This document shows positions 26,742 to 34,023 of a stretch of 64,000 nucleotides of DNA, piece by piece. The stretch lies in contig JAFCCM010000012.1 in NCBI GenBank assembly GCA_017610225.1, forward strand, positions 17,768 through 81,767, given 5' to 3'. The notes beneath the pieces were generated by a model. That model saw only the letters and a program-made list of their open reading frames with translations. It searched no databases and was not told the origin of the DNA. This DNA comes from Candidatus Aenigmatarchaeota archaeon (GTDB taxonomy: Archaea; Aenigmatarchaeota; Aenigmatarchaeia; CG10238-14). How positions within the stretch are numbered: the first letter of the stretch is position 1; the number at the start of each line of letters is the position of its first letter. The translations under genes were made by a program, and so were the position numbers.

Positions 26742-28007
26742 TTATAAAGAACCTTCGCCAGCCTGCACAACTGGATCATAGAAATTTTTCTTATATGACT
26801 TTGAACTCTTCAACAATACCATGTGAATTTTTGTCATATACATAAATGCTGGCGATGACCTATCAAAAGAATCAATCTGCGAAATAAATAACGCCGCAGT
26901 ATCAATTGGCATAATCAATAGAAAATCAAGCACGTTTTTCAATTTCTTATCATCATATTTAGGCATTGTTGTTGTCATATATGTGCAAAACCCAACCATC
27001 AATTCACTCAATTTTGAGTTATCATTGTCTTTCAACAATTTATTAATTTCAGGTTTAACAGCGCGGAAATTATGAAATACATCTTTTGGGTTAATGTCTT
27101 TCTTATCCCTTGCAAATTCAATGAATAATCGAGTCATGTGGGTATTTAAAAGACCTGATGCCTTGACTTCGATTTCAGCAAAGTCAATTGTTTTTCTTCG
27201 CATTTCCATTTTCCACAGAATATCTGAAAGTTTTTCATAACTTGCAGGGTTGGCATAAACTGATCCCAACTTTTGAGATTGAAAATCATATAGATATTCA
27301 GGATGAGTTTGAATAAACTCAACAATGTATGGATGAAAATCATGTTCAATTGCATAGTTCAAAAAGTCTACTGCACTAACTTCTGTATAAACATGAAGCT
27401 GCCGTCTAAGTCCTGCGGCATCCTCAAGGTTATCCATAGAATACTCAGAATCATCAGGGTTGTCAATTGATATAACAAACCATCCTTTTGGAAAGGGATA
27501 CCGATGAACTGAGTATTCATCTTGGATTTGCCACAATAACTGTTGTAATTGATGGTCTCCACGTGAAAATTCATCAATAACAAATATTCCATATGTATCT
27601 TCATATTTCGGAACGAAGTCCGAATATAACATTTTGAATGAAAATTGTTCATCCCCTTCAACTTCAACTGGGAATGGAATAATAAAATCGTCCCTTGAAA
27701 GAACAGGGGACTTAACCATAATACAACCGAAATCTTTTATATTGTCCGGATTCTTTTTGTTATGGCTACCAAACATTTCTTCCTGTAATTCATTTGCGAT
27801 TTGGTAGCAGATTTGAGTTTTACCAACTCCCGCTGGTCCGATGATGTGGTAACATTGTCTGACAACATCTCGCCCCAAATTCCATGTGGCGACTGTGTCC
27901 ATGATATCATTTTTGATTAAGCTTTTAATTTTATCAATTGATAAAACAGAGATATTTAAACGTTCGTGATATTTTAATTCAGCATCTTTTGTATTTTCAT
28001 CAGCCAT
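26742..28007 (-). CDS. MoxR-family AAA+ ATPase
   Basis: 421 residues. Walker A GPAGVGKT is at 57-64, Walker B IFVIDEFSRGD near 144, sensor region VISIDNPDDSEYSM, and an Arg-rich DAAGLRRQLHVY segment. The size and the VWA partner nine bases downstream fit the MoxR/RavA-like group, which uses ATP to remodel or load cofactor into protein partners. It is upstream in the same operon. Confidence 0.88.
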   Translation of the reverse strand: MADENTKDAELKYHERLNISVLSIDKIKSLIKNDIMDTVATWNLGRDVVRQCYHIIGPAGVGKTQICYQIANELQEEMFGSHNKKNPDNIKDFGCIMVKSPVLSRDDFIIPFPVEVEGDEQFSFKMLYSDFVPKYEDTYGIFVIDEFSRGDHQLQQLLWQIQDEYSVHRYPFPKGWFVISIDNPDDSEYSMDNLEDAAGLRRQLHVYTEVSAVDFLNYAIEHDFHPYIVEFIQTHPEYLYDFQSQKLGSVYANPASYEKLSDILWKMEMRRKTIDFAEIEVKASGLLNTHMTRLFIEFARDKKDINPKDVFHNFRAVKPEINKLLKDNDNSKLSELMVGFCTYMTTTMPKYDDKKLKNVLDFLLIMPIDTAALFISQIDSFDRSSPAFMYMTKIHMVLLKSSKSYKKNFYDPVVQAGEGSL

Positions 28008-28043
28008 TATTTGTAACTCCTTATCGGAATAAATTATTTATGG

Positions 28044-29018
28044 TTAAAATTCGATATCATCAAAGCTGAATGTTTTCTTTTCTTCAGCTGCTGGTGTTGC
28101 TGCTTGGGTTTCTGTTTGACCTGCATCTCCTGATGAAACTTGTGGTTCAGCTTCAGATGAAACAGGTTCTCCAATTTCCATAATCCCTTCTGGTCTGCTT
28201 CCATAACCGGTAGACGCTGCTTGCTTACTGTTTGCCCAGTTGAACTTACTTACGAATTGCTCGAGAGTATCCTTAGACAGCTTCAATATTTTCATGACAG
28301 CTTCTTTTGGAATTTCTGTTCCCTTGGTCAATTCGAATACATTAACATCATTTCCAAATGATGATCGTGCTGTTGATTTTGTCAACCTGGTAACAAAGCG
28401 TTTGTTGTTTACAATAGATTTTTCAAATTGTTTACTTTGATCAGTAACCGGTTCAAATATTGGATCTAAATCCTCATTGTAACGATCATTCAGATATTCA
28501 GAAACATTTGAATACTTCATTCCTTTACCACGGATAAATACAAAGATTGGTTTCTTTGCATCTGTTAATATAGGACTTCCATATGCATCACAGTAAATGC
28601 CTGCAACTAAAATTTGAGCACGACATTCACTACAGAAATCATTTGCTGCTCTTTCTGCTGATGTTAATGGGCAAGCACGATTACTTCCATCTGGTAAAGT
28701 TGATGTTCCGTACCACGGTGCAGAACCATCTTTATAAGAAAAACATTTAATGTTATCACGACCTTGTTCATTTTTGATTTTTGCTAAAATGTCCTTGGTA
28801 TGGGTAATCACTAAATTCACTTCATCCAAATTGTATTCAACACCACGAACCTGAAACTTGTCTTCAGCTTCTTCGATATTGATATGGTTCTTTCGAGTCT
28901 TTCCAGAAATATAAACACTATGGAAAAACTCATCTTCCGGAGCAGTAGCTTCTCCGCCTCCACCTTGAAACCCTGTTCCTGATAAATCTTGATAATCTTC
29001 AAAAGACTGTTGCGACAT
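28044..29018 (-). CDS. Single-stranded-DNA-binding protein candidate
   Basis: 324 residues. The C-terminus is a long disordered Ala/Glu/Ser region ending FSFDDIEF, closely resembling the acidic DDIPF tip that bacterial SSB uses to recruit partners. A central Cys region (ACPL ... FCSECRAQ) could bind zinc, as T4 gp32 does. Surrounding replication genes support this. The OB fold cannot be confirmed by eye, so the call rests on the tail, the zinc site and context. Confidence 0.65.
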   Translation of the reverse strand: MSQQSFEDYQDLSGTGFQGGGGEATAPEDEFFHSVYISGKTRKNHINIEEAEDKFQVRGVEYNLDEVNLVITHTKDILAKIKNEQGRDNIKCFSYKDGSAPWYGTSTLPDGSNRACPLTSAERAANDFCSECRAQILVAGIYCDAYGSPILTDAKKPIFVFIRGKGMKYSNVSEYLNDRYNEDLDPIFEPVTDQSKQFEKSIVNNKRFVTRLTKSTARSSFGNDVNVFELTKGTEIPKEAVMKILKLSKDTLEQFVSKFNWANSKQAASTGYGSRPEGIMEIGEPVSSEAEPQVSSGDAGQTETQAATPAAEEKKTFSFDDIEF

Positions 29019-29046
29019 AAATTGTCCCTCCTTCTTATTTTTCTGG

Positions 29047-29622
29047 TTACTTATTTGAGATTAAGCACCAGTTTTGACCATTTCGATCTTCGGGTATTGT
29101 TATAAGCGAAAACTCATTGCTAAACCAACACCTCAAATTCTTATCTAATAAATCTGACGAAATAAATTCGTGCACCTTGTCATAAGGCGGTAAACTTGTT
29201 AACTCTGGATCTTCAATTGTTATCGGATTGATCTTTCTTGTTTTTGAATCAGTAATCTCTCCGGTAATCAATTTTGGATGTGGACAATATACGATAACCA
29301 ATCTCTTGCCAACCATTCTGTATATCTCATTTCGGTATAGATAAACATTGGTATCTAAATCATATGCCACATTGTTTGCATTAAGGACTCGATCAATTGA
29401 TGTATGCTGTCTGCATAAGACTCCATCAGATTTCTTTTCTTCACAAATCTTGCAGTCTGAATGATCTACTGTATATTTAACTCGAAGTTCAAATGATTCA
29501 TCTGCAGCTTTCGAGAAGTATGACAGAATCCTTCTTTTGTTCAATAGGAATTTTACTATTGTAATTGGGTAAACTGATGCCCCCAATTTCTCAATAAATT
29601 TTTCCACCGAAACTTGTTTCAT
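29047..29622 (-). CDS. Hypothetical protein with CxxC/CxxH motif
   Basis: 191 residues from ATG 29622, preceded by AAGGAG with eight-base spacing. HSDCKICEEKKSDGVLCRQH is a compact zinc-binding candidate; later parts are strand-rich. It lies upstream of the SSB-like gene. Not recognised. Confidence 0.75.
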   Translation of the reverse strand: MKQVSVEKFIEKLGASVYPITIVKFLLNKRRILSYFSKAADESFELRVKYTVDHSDCKICEEKKSDGVLCRQHTSIDRVLNANNVAYDLDTNVYLYRNEIYRMVGKRLVIVYCPHPKLITGEITDSKTRKINPITIEDPELTSLPPYDKVHEFISSDLLDKNLRCWFSNEFSLITIPEDRNGQNWCLISNK

Positions 29623-29677
29623 TAACATAACTCCTTCACATTTGGTTTTAGAACAAAAAACCTTTTAATTTTATAGG

Positions 29678-29747
29678 CACATGTGGCTGTCGACTAATAA
29701 TATTATTCAATAATTCGAATAACAGTATTGCCAACAGCCACTATGTG
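29678..29747 (-). terminator. Bulged long hairpin, probable terminator
   Basis: CACAT-GTGGCTGT pairs with ACAGCCAC-(T)-ATGTG, leaving one bulged base, around an AT-rich interior with smaller pairings. On the minus strand it is followed by an A-rich stretch and TTTTTTGTT. It sits between the small gene at 29759-29929 and the gene at 29047. Confidence 0.5.
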
Positions 29748-29758
29748 ACAGGACGGTA

Positions 29759-29929
29759 CTATTCATTCATATCATATTCTCCATACTTATACCTTAAAGC
29801 TTTTGGAACACTTATACCACAAATAACTGCAATCTTAATTAATACAGCTGGAGTAGTATGTCGTAAAAAATCTTCGATCCTACGCCTCAGCTTTCTGGTT
29901 TGTTTTTCAAGAAGATCAGATTCAGTCAC
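29759..29929 (-). CDS. Small basic helical protein
   Basis: 56 residues with a GTG start at 29929 preceded by AAGGAG, found by hand-translation. The charged N-terminal helix (LLEKQTRKLRRRIEDFLR) is followed by a short hydrophobic stretch and a segment (CGISVPKALRYKYGEY) that resembles a helix-turn-helix. It follows the ARPP-1-like gene by ten bases. Possibly a small regulator; unknown. Confidence 0.6.
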   Translation of the reverse strand: MTESDLLEKQTRKLRRRIEDFLRHTTPAVLIKIAVICGISVPKALRYKYGEYDMNE

Positions 29930-29939
29930 ATTATACTCC

Positions 29940-30908
29940 TTATAATACTAATGATAAATAAACTGGAGTATTGTTTTGCTGAATCAAATCTCCGCCACCG
30001 CCAGATGTTGTTTCTAACATAGTTGTCCTGAGTGAGTCATCAGTACTCATTATTCCTTGAGCTTTAATATCAATTGACTCCAATATTGGAAGAATCTCTG
30101 ATCTTAAATGCTGACCAAAATCTTCTAACGTTTTCTTGACAACCTCTGCTGACGCACCTTTAGGAATCTCAGGTAATATCAATGCAGTTTCCTGAAGTTT
30201 TCCAAGCATTTTTAATCGGAGCATTTCAGCTCCATAACAACCACGAAGCAGAAGCTTCCAATAAGCTTCCCAATGTTCACTTGAGGGCATTATTTCAATA
30301 CCGACAGGAACTCCAGAAAACATAATGATGGCACCTATTTGCCCGTCAACAGGTTCAAATTCTGCTGCAAACTGTTCAAGAGCATCTTTGATTTCTGGTG
30401 TATCATAGAAATACCTAAGATGAGCAGCGTTTCTTTTTACTGAAAGAGGCAATCCACTCAACCATGTTTTGATTGATCCCCAAAGTTTGCTGTAACTATT
30501 CGCTTGTCGTAACGATGGATTTACTAATGCTTTTCGCAGGGCAATTGGTAGAATATCTTCTTCGTTTTTATCACCACGAAGATATCCTCCTTGCTCTTGT
30601 TCAATACAACATGCAGTATCAAAACTACCACTTGCATTTGCCTGAATAACTCCAGAACCTGCCATTGCATGATCCTGACCTGCTTTTCCTCGTACCATCA
30701 TATTGGATGGAACAATTGCTGGCATTCCTATATCATCATTATCAAATACCATTGTTCCATAATCCGAGGTAGTTCTGAACTTCAAATGTTCAGGTCCTGC
30801 TATTTCCCCTCTGCTATCTCCAAGTATCGGAACGACGGTCATCTCATTGACTGATTGTACGTTGCCAATTTCTATGCCAGTGAACTTCAACTTATTAAAA
30901 ATGTTCAT
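29940..30908 (-). CDS. ARPP-1-like protein
   Basis: 322 residues. The N-terminal half resembles the ARPP-1 domain: a VPSNMMVRGKAGQDHAM segment and ASGSFDTACCIEQEQGGYL, matching the N-x-G-x-x-x-x-Q and C-x-E-Q-G signatures I associate with that family. The rest is helical, ending in a Gly-rich tail. It follows the TROVE/VWA gene by 14 bases and is probably in one operon with the upstream structured RNAs. Its biochemical role is not established; I infer a role in the RNP module. Confidence 0.58.
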   Translation of the reverse strand: MNIFNKLKFTGIEIGNVQSVNEMTVVPILGDSRGEIAGPEHLKFRTTSDYGTMVFDNDDIGMPAIVPSNMMVRGKAGQDHAMAGSGVIQANASGSFDTACCIEQEQGGYLRGDKNEEDILPIALRKALVNPSLRQANSYSKLWGSIKTWLSGLPLSVKRNAAHLRYFYDTPEIKDALEQFAAEFEPVDGQIGAIIMFSGVPVGIEIMPSSEHWEAYWKLLLRGCYGAEMLRLKMLGKLQETALILPEIPKGASAEVVKKTLEDFGQHLRSEILPILESIDIKAQGIMSTDDSLRTTMLETTSGGGGDLIQQNNTPVYLSLVL

Positions 30909-30922
30909 AATTTAATGACCTC

Positions 30923-32443
30923 CTATCCGAGTAATGTTTGATATTTTTGAACTAACAATGACTTGACCATATCACGATTTTGTAACATTCGATTAAAAAT
31001 AATCTCAGTTTCCAAAAATCTATAATCGGTCAATGGCATTGCATCAACCCCTTCTACCAAACTACGAGTTGTACCGCTTTTTGCATCTGCTGAAAATACT
31101 GGATTTAAATGAAGAAGGTTAAATTTCGCACCTTCACTTTTAAAGTGTTTATAGGTATGTTCAAACATACCTTTTATTTCATTTTCATATCCGTCAGACA
31201 CGACCACGATATTTTCAACCCCTGTTTGAATAGCATCAACAAGTCCGCTCCACAAATTAGTTGCACCATTTGGAACCAACACATTGACTTTGCTTTTGGT
31301 TGGAGTTTCTACAACTTTACCGCCTATGTAAAAGACATCCTTGATATTGTCCAATGCCGATACTAAACATAGTGATGTGATAAATGGATGCAATGGACGC
31401 TGTTCACTTCCTATCATTGATTTTGATGCATCAATGATAACAACACATTCTCCTATGGTGAGACGTTTCTGTCTACCGCTTACTACAACGATAGCTTCTT
31501 CTATCTCATCCATATTATCAGATTCATCGTTTAGAAGTTTATAGTAGAAAGATTTCCATAGATCATACAAGTCCTGTTTCTGATAATCGACTTTGAATGA
31601 TGTTGCTCCACTTTTCTTGGCTGCGCTTTCCAGCTGAATCTTTTCACGATCAGTCATCTTTGCAGTTGAATATATTTCTGAAATATCAATATCAACTCCA
31701 TAAGTATTACGAAATCCCATAACTGTTCGCTGAGGCATACCCTTCATATATTTTCTAAATGAAGTAGTAAGACCTGATTGCGCTGCTTGTCTTAAAGACC
31801 AATAGTTATCAATCTTTGGAAAATATGTTGAGAGTCCTTCACGACGAGGTTCTTTATCAAAGATGTGACAAAATACAGGATATGATTCCATATTGTATCT
31901 TCCAATCCACTTTGAGAAAAGTTTCATGTCACCATTCAATATTTTGAATAAGTCCTGTTTACCTAATGCATGTCGTACAAGGGTTTTCAATTTTCCTTTA
32001 TAGTTTACTGCCAGTCCATCAAGATCTCTGGAATCACGGTCGAAGATAAAACTCAATATAAGTTTTCTTGTTCTTGCATTATTAACTCTATTAAATCCTT
32101 CTGCACCTGTTAGCATTAAAAGATTTTTTAATGCTCTTGGGATACGCTCTTTTGACAGATTGTAAAGAATGACTTTCGATTCATAATCAAAGGAAAGACC
32201 ATCAACAGCAGGAAGATTACTTGAAGGTACAGGATTACCAAGTAACATATGTGTCATTGCACCTTTCGAAAAACCTGTTCCTTTAAGAAGAGTTATTAAA
32301 CAGAATAGCGTTCTATCATAATTGAATAAATCGCTCCACATTTGAACTACACGGCTAAATTGTTCGTCTGCATCCTCATAATATGCGCCTTTTGGTACGT
32401 ATTGAAGAATCCCTGAGTCAATTTTGGTTTTGCTTAAATCCAT
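30923..32443 (-). CDS. TROVE/Ro-like protein with VWA domain
   Basis: 506 residues. The first ~300 residues are repeated helices (KERIPRALKNLLMLTGAEGF, NARTRKLILSFIF, NYKGKLKTLVRHALG, FRKYMKGMPQRTVMGFRNTY) resembling the HEAT-like TROVE ring of Ro60/Rsr proteins. The C-terminal part is a VWA fold with MIDAS DASKSMIG near 336 and later VVSDGYEN. Ro proteins bind the ends of misfolded RNAs and Y RNAs. The four tRNA-like or stem-loop RNAs directly upstream independently support this. The TROVE match is by eye; a generic VWA protein is the alternative. Confidence 0.65.
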   Translation of the reverse strand: MDLSKTKIDSGILQYVPKGAYYEDADEQFSRVVQMWSDLFNYDRTLFCLITLLKGTGFSKGAMTHMLLGNPVPSSNLPAVDGLSFDYESKVILYNLSKERIPRALKNLLMLTGAEGFNRVNNARTRKLILSFIFDRDSRDLDGLAVNYKGKLKTLVRHALGKQDLFKILNGDMKLFSKWIGRYNMESYPVFCHIFDKEPRREGLSTYFPKIDNYWSLRQAAQSGLTTSFRKYMKGMPQRTVMGFRNTYGVDIDISEIYSTAKMTDREKIQLESAAKKSGATSFKVDYQKQDLYDLWKSFYYKLLNDESDNMDEIEEAIVVVSGRQKRLTIGECVVIIDASKSMIGSEQRPLHPFITSLCLVSALDNIKDVFYIGGKVVETPTKSKVNVLVPNGATNLWSGLVDAIQTGVENIVVVSDGYENEIKGMFEHTYKHFKSEGAKFNLLHLNPVFSADAKSGTTRSLVEGVDAMPLTDYRFLETEIIFNRMLQNRDMVKSLLVQKYQTLLG

Positions 32444-32543
32444 TATTCGTTAGTCCTCCCTTATTAAATTTCATTCCAACGTAAGTAAAACATATCCAAT
32501 TTTTTAGTGTGAAAAATAAAAATCAATAATGCACCTCAAATAA

Positions 32544-32614
32544 TTGGGTGGACTAGTTATTAGTATAATTACAATAGTTATCTATTATAGTTACCTAACA
32601 CTAATCCACCCCAA
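32544..32614 (-). other. Hairpin with bulged G in the leader of the TROVE/VWA gene
   Basis: On the minus strand TTGG-(G)-GTGGA (32614-32605) pairs with TCCACCCAA (32552-32544), leaving one bulged G; a small AATAG/CTATT hairpin lies inside. The CCACCC arm can alternatively pair with GAGGTG just downstream. It lacks the ACTT loop of the four upstream RNAs. It could end the RNA cluster, or act as a leader structure on the protein mRNA. Confidence 0.45.
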
Positions 32615-32624
32615 GCTAAGGAGG

Positions 32625-32755
32625 TTTCTTGAAAGTGTAAATGTATTATGTTTGGGTGAAAAACAGGTATCGAAACCTGCTACCTATTGCTTTAAATGCA
32701 ATTGCTCTACCAAATGAGCTATTTTCAGAAAATACAAAAAGTCTTTCAAGAGAAA
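32625..32755 (-). ncRNA. Y-RNA-like RNA 4, enclosing a tRNA-like module
   Basis: 131 bases. Outer stem: TTTC-(TC)-TTGAAAG with CTTTCAAGAAA, the TC bulged. Then internal loop ACTTTTT opposite ATTTACA, and inner stem GTATT/AATAC. Inside is a cloverleaf-like unit: TGAAAA/TTTTCA, D-arm GCTC-ATTTGGTA-GAGC, anticodon-like arm ATTGC-ATTTAAA-GCAAT, and T-arm with TTTCGATA between CAGG and CCTG. The anticodon position reads UUA. The T-loop has one extra base, there is no CCA, and the module is embedded in extra stems, so a tRNA mimic fits better than a tRNA. Confidence 0.65.
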
Positions 32756-32760
32756 AATAG

Positions 32761-32820
32761 ATGGAGGAATATATGCAGTTGTTGATTTTAAAGTAATCTG
32801 AATCTGCATAAAGTCTCCAT
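32761..32820 (-). ncRNA. Y-RNA-like RNA 3, simple stem-loop
   Basis: 60 bases. Outer stem ATGGAG/CTCCAT, internal loop ACTTT opposite ATATTC, inner stem ATGCAG/CTGCAT, and a 25-base loop with no tRNA features. It repeats the architecture of the neighbouring RNAs while sharing almost no stem sequence, as expected for a structure-conserved family. Confidence 0.6.
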
Positions 32821-32836
32821 GAAATAAACATAGTGA

Positions 32837-32908
32837 AATAGAAGCTGTAAATGTAATTGTAGTTATTTTCTCCAAATGAAAAACAGAAATTACATTAAGT
32901 CTTCTATT
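32837..32908 (-). ncRNA. Y-RNA-like RNA 2, simple stem-loop
   Basis: 72 bases. Outer stem AATAGAAG/CTTCTATT (8 bp), internal loop ACTTA opposite TTACAG, inner stem ATGTAATT/AATTACAT (8 bp), 29-base loop. The junction GAAG-ACTT is identical to that of RNA 1. Confidence 0.62.
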
Positions 32909-32920
32909 AGAAATTTTGAA

Positions 32921-33029
32921 GCCCGAAGTGGAAATTGTATTATGTTGAGGGACTTGAACCCTATACGCTTGTTTATCATACAAGTGCTGAACCAATCAGC
33001 TATCAGAAAATACAAAAAGTCTTCTGGGC
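32921..33029 (-). ncRNA. Y-RNA-like RNA 1, enclosing a tRNA-like module
   Basis: 109 bases. Outer stem GCCC-(A)-GAAG with CTTCGGGC: a 4-bp helix, a single bulged A and a second helix, the same plan as the Ro-binding helix of Y RNAs. Then internal loop ACTTTTT opposite AATTTCCA, inner stem GTATT/AATAC, and a tRNA-like interior: D-arm GCTG-ATTGGTT-CAGC, anticodon-like arm CTTGT-ATGATAA-ACAAG (GAU at the anticodon), T-arm AGGG-TTCAAGT-CCCT. The bases where an acceptor stem should lie do not pair, so it is not a working tRNA. Bacterial YrlA RNAs are known tRNA mimics of this kind. Confidence 0.68.
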
Positions 33030-33090
33030 ATAAATGATAATAAAAAATGATATTGGAGTTGAATCCAAAATAGTTTTTGCCGATAATCAT

Positions 33091-33116
33091 TCATTCAGTT
33101 ATTAATATATATAGAC
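33091..33116 (-). promoter_or_regulatory. Recurrent phage promoter-like motif, copy A
   Basis: Minus strand reads CTATATATATTAAT, then AAC, then TGAATGA. Same motif at 43295-43320 and 47049-47074, always in a gap and oriented toward the next genes. This copy precedes the Y-RNA-like cluster by about 60 bases. Confidence 0.65.
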
Positions 33117-33135
33117 AATAATTTTTAAAATGAAT

Positions 33136-33396
33136 TTATGTGGCGTCTACGAGGACAGGTTTTTTTGCATCACCCAAATCAAATATTAACTTTCTGCCTG
33201 GGTAATTGTCAGCAGTAGATGACATAATTTGTTTTACAGAATGAGGCATAGAATTATTTGTGTAATATAATTGGACCCCGCCTTTAAAATTAAATACAAT
33301 TCCATCATGAGTCTCTGAAACATCTACTAACTCACTTCTATCGACACTTAAATTTAAAGATTTATGTTTGATTATTATTTGTGTGTTGTCTGCCAT
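33136..33396 (-). CDS. Hypothetical small protein
   Basis: 86 residues, strand-rich (IIIKHKSLNLSVDRSELVDV, then GGVQLYYTNNSM). Not recognised. It lies seven bases after the 33403-34020 gene and is the last gene of the RNA-polymerase block before promoter motif A. Confidence 0.75.
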   Translation of the reverse strand: MADNTQIIIKHKSLNLSVDRSELVDVSETHDGIVFNFKGGVQLYYTNNSMPHSVKQIMSSTADNYPGRKLIFDLGDAKKPVLVDAT

Positions 33397-33402
33397 TCTT
33401 TT

Positions 33403-34020
33403 TTACTCCTTTCGTATTAATGTTATTAAAATAGAACTTCTCAAATTCTTTGATTTTTTACAAAACCATTTGATAATGTTGTCTTTATTATATGTTCTTA
33501 AAAAATCAGCAATCATCTCAGAGTAATAATGCAGATCTAATTGTTCCTCAATCTCTCGAATTATTTTGATATCATTATGTTCGCAGAACTTTTCAACTTG
33601 GAACGAGTTAGTATCTGGATTTAAAAGACTCCATATATCAACTATAAATTTTTCATGATCATATTCGACAAATTCTATAAATTTATACAATTCATTTATA
33701 TCATCTTGATTATAGAATGGATCAAGATTTATTGAAAATTCAAAATCATATTTTTCAGGCATTTTCTGAACAATTGAAAATGCAAGTACCCTTTGATATG
33801 CAAGAGGAAACTTTTTGATCTTTCCAATAACAGATTGATAGTTTGTCATAAATTCTGGATGACCCATGTAATCCGTAACATTCACATAATAGAATTGCAT
33901 AAGTCCTGAGTCGATTACAGAATTTCCATAATATTCATCTATCTCTGTATCGTCAATTTCCATTTCTGGTTCTTCAATTGTGTTTCCACATAATACTTTT
34001 AATTCTTCTGAGTCATACAT
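33403..34020 (-). CDS. Hypothetical protein downstream of RNAP beta
   Basis: 205 residues with an acidic N-terminal tail (EEPEMEIDDTEIDEYYG) and a helical body ending in a basic patch. It begins three bases after the RNAP beta stop, so it is co-translated. An RNAP accessory factor is possible from position only; no sigma or alpha motif is seen. Confidence 0.78.
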   Translation of the reverse strand: MYDSEELKVLCGNTIEEPEMEIDDTEIDEYYGNSVIDSGLMQFYYVNVTDYMGHPEFMTNYQSVIGKIKKFPLAYQRVLAFSIVQKMPEKYDFEFSINLDPFYNQDDINELYKFIEFVEYDHEKFIVDIWSLLNPDTNSFQVEKFCEHNDIKIIREIEEQLDLHYYSEMIADFLRTYNKDNIIKWFCKKSKNLRSSILITLIRKE

Positions 34021-34023
34021 TCT

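Noticed and set aside
32625..33029. Two ordinary tRNA genes (Ile-GAU and an ochre suppressor UUA)
   Set aside because: Acceptor pairing is missing or embedded in extra stems, one T-loop has an extra base, no CCA end is encoded, and both share flanks and scaffold with two non-tRNA stem-loops.
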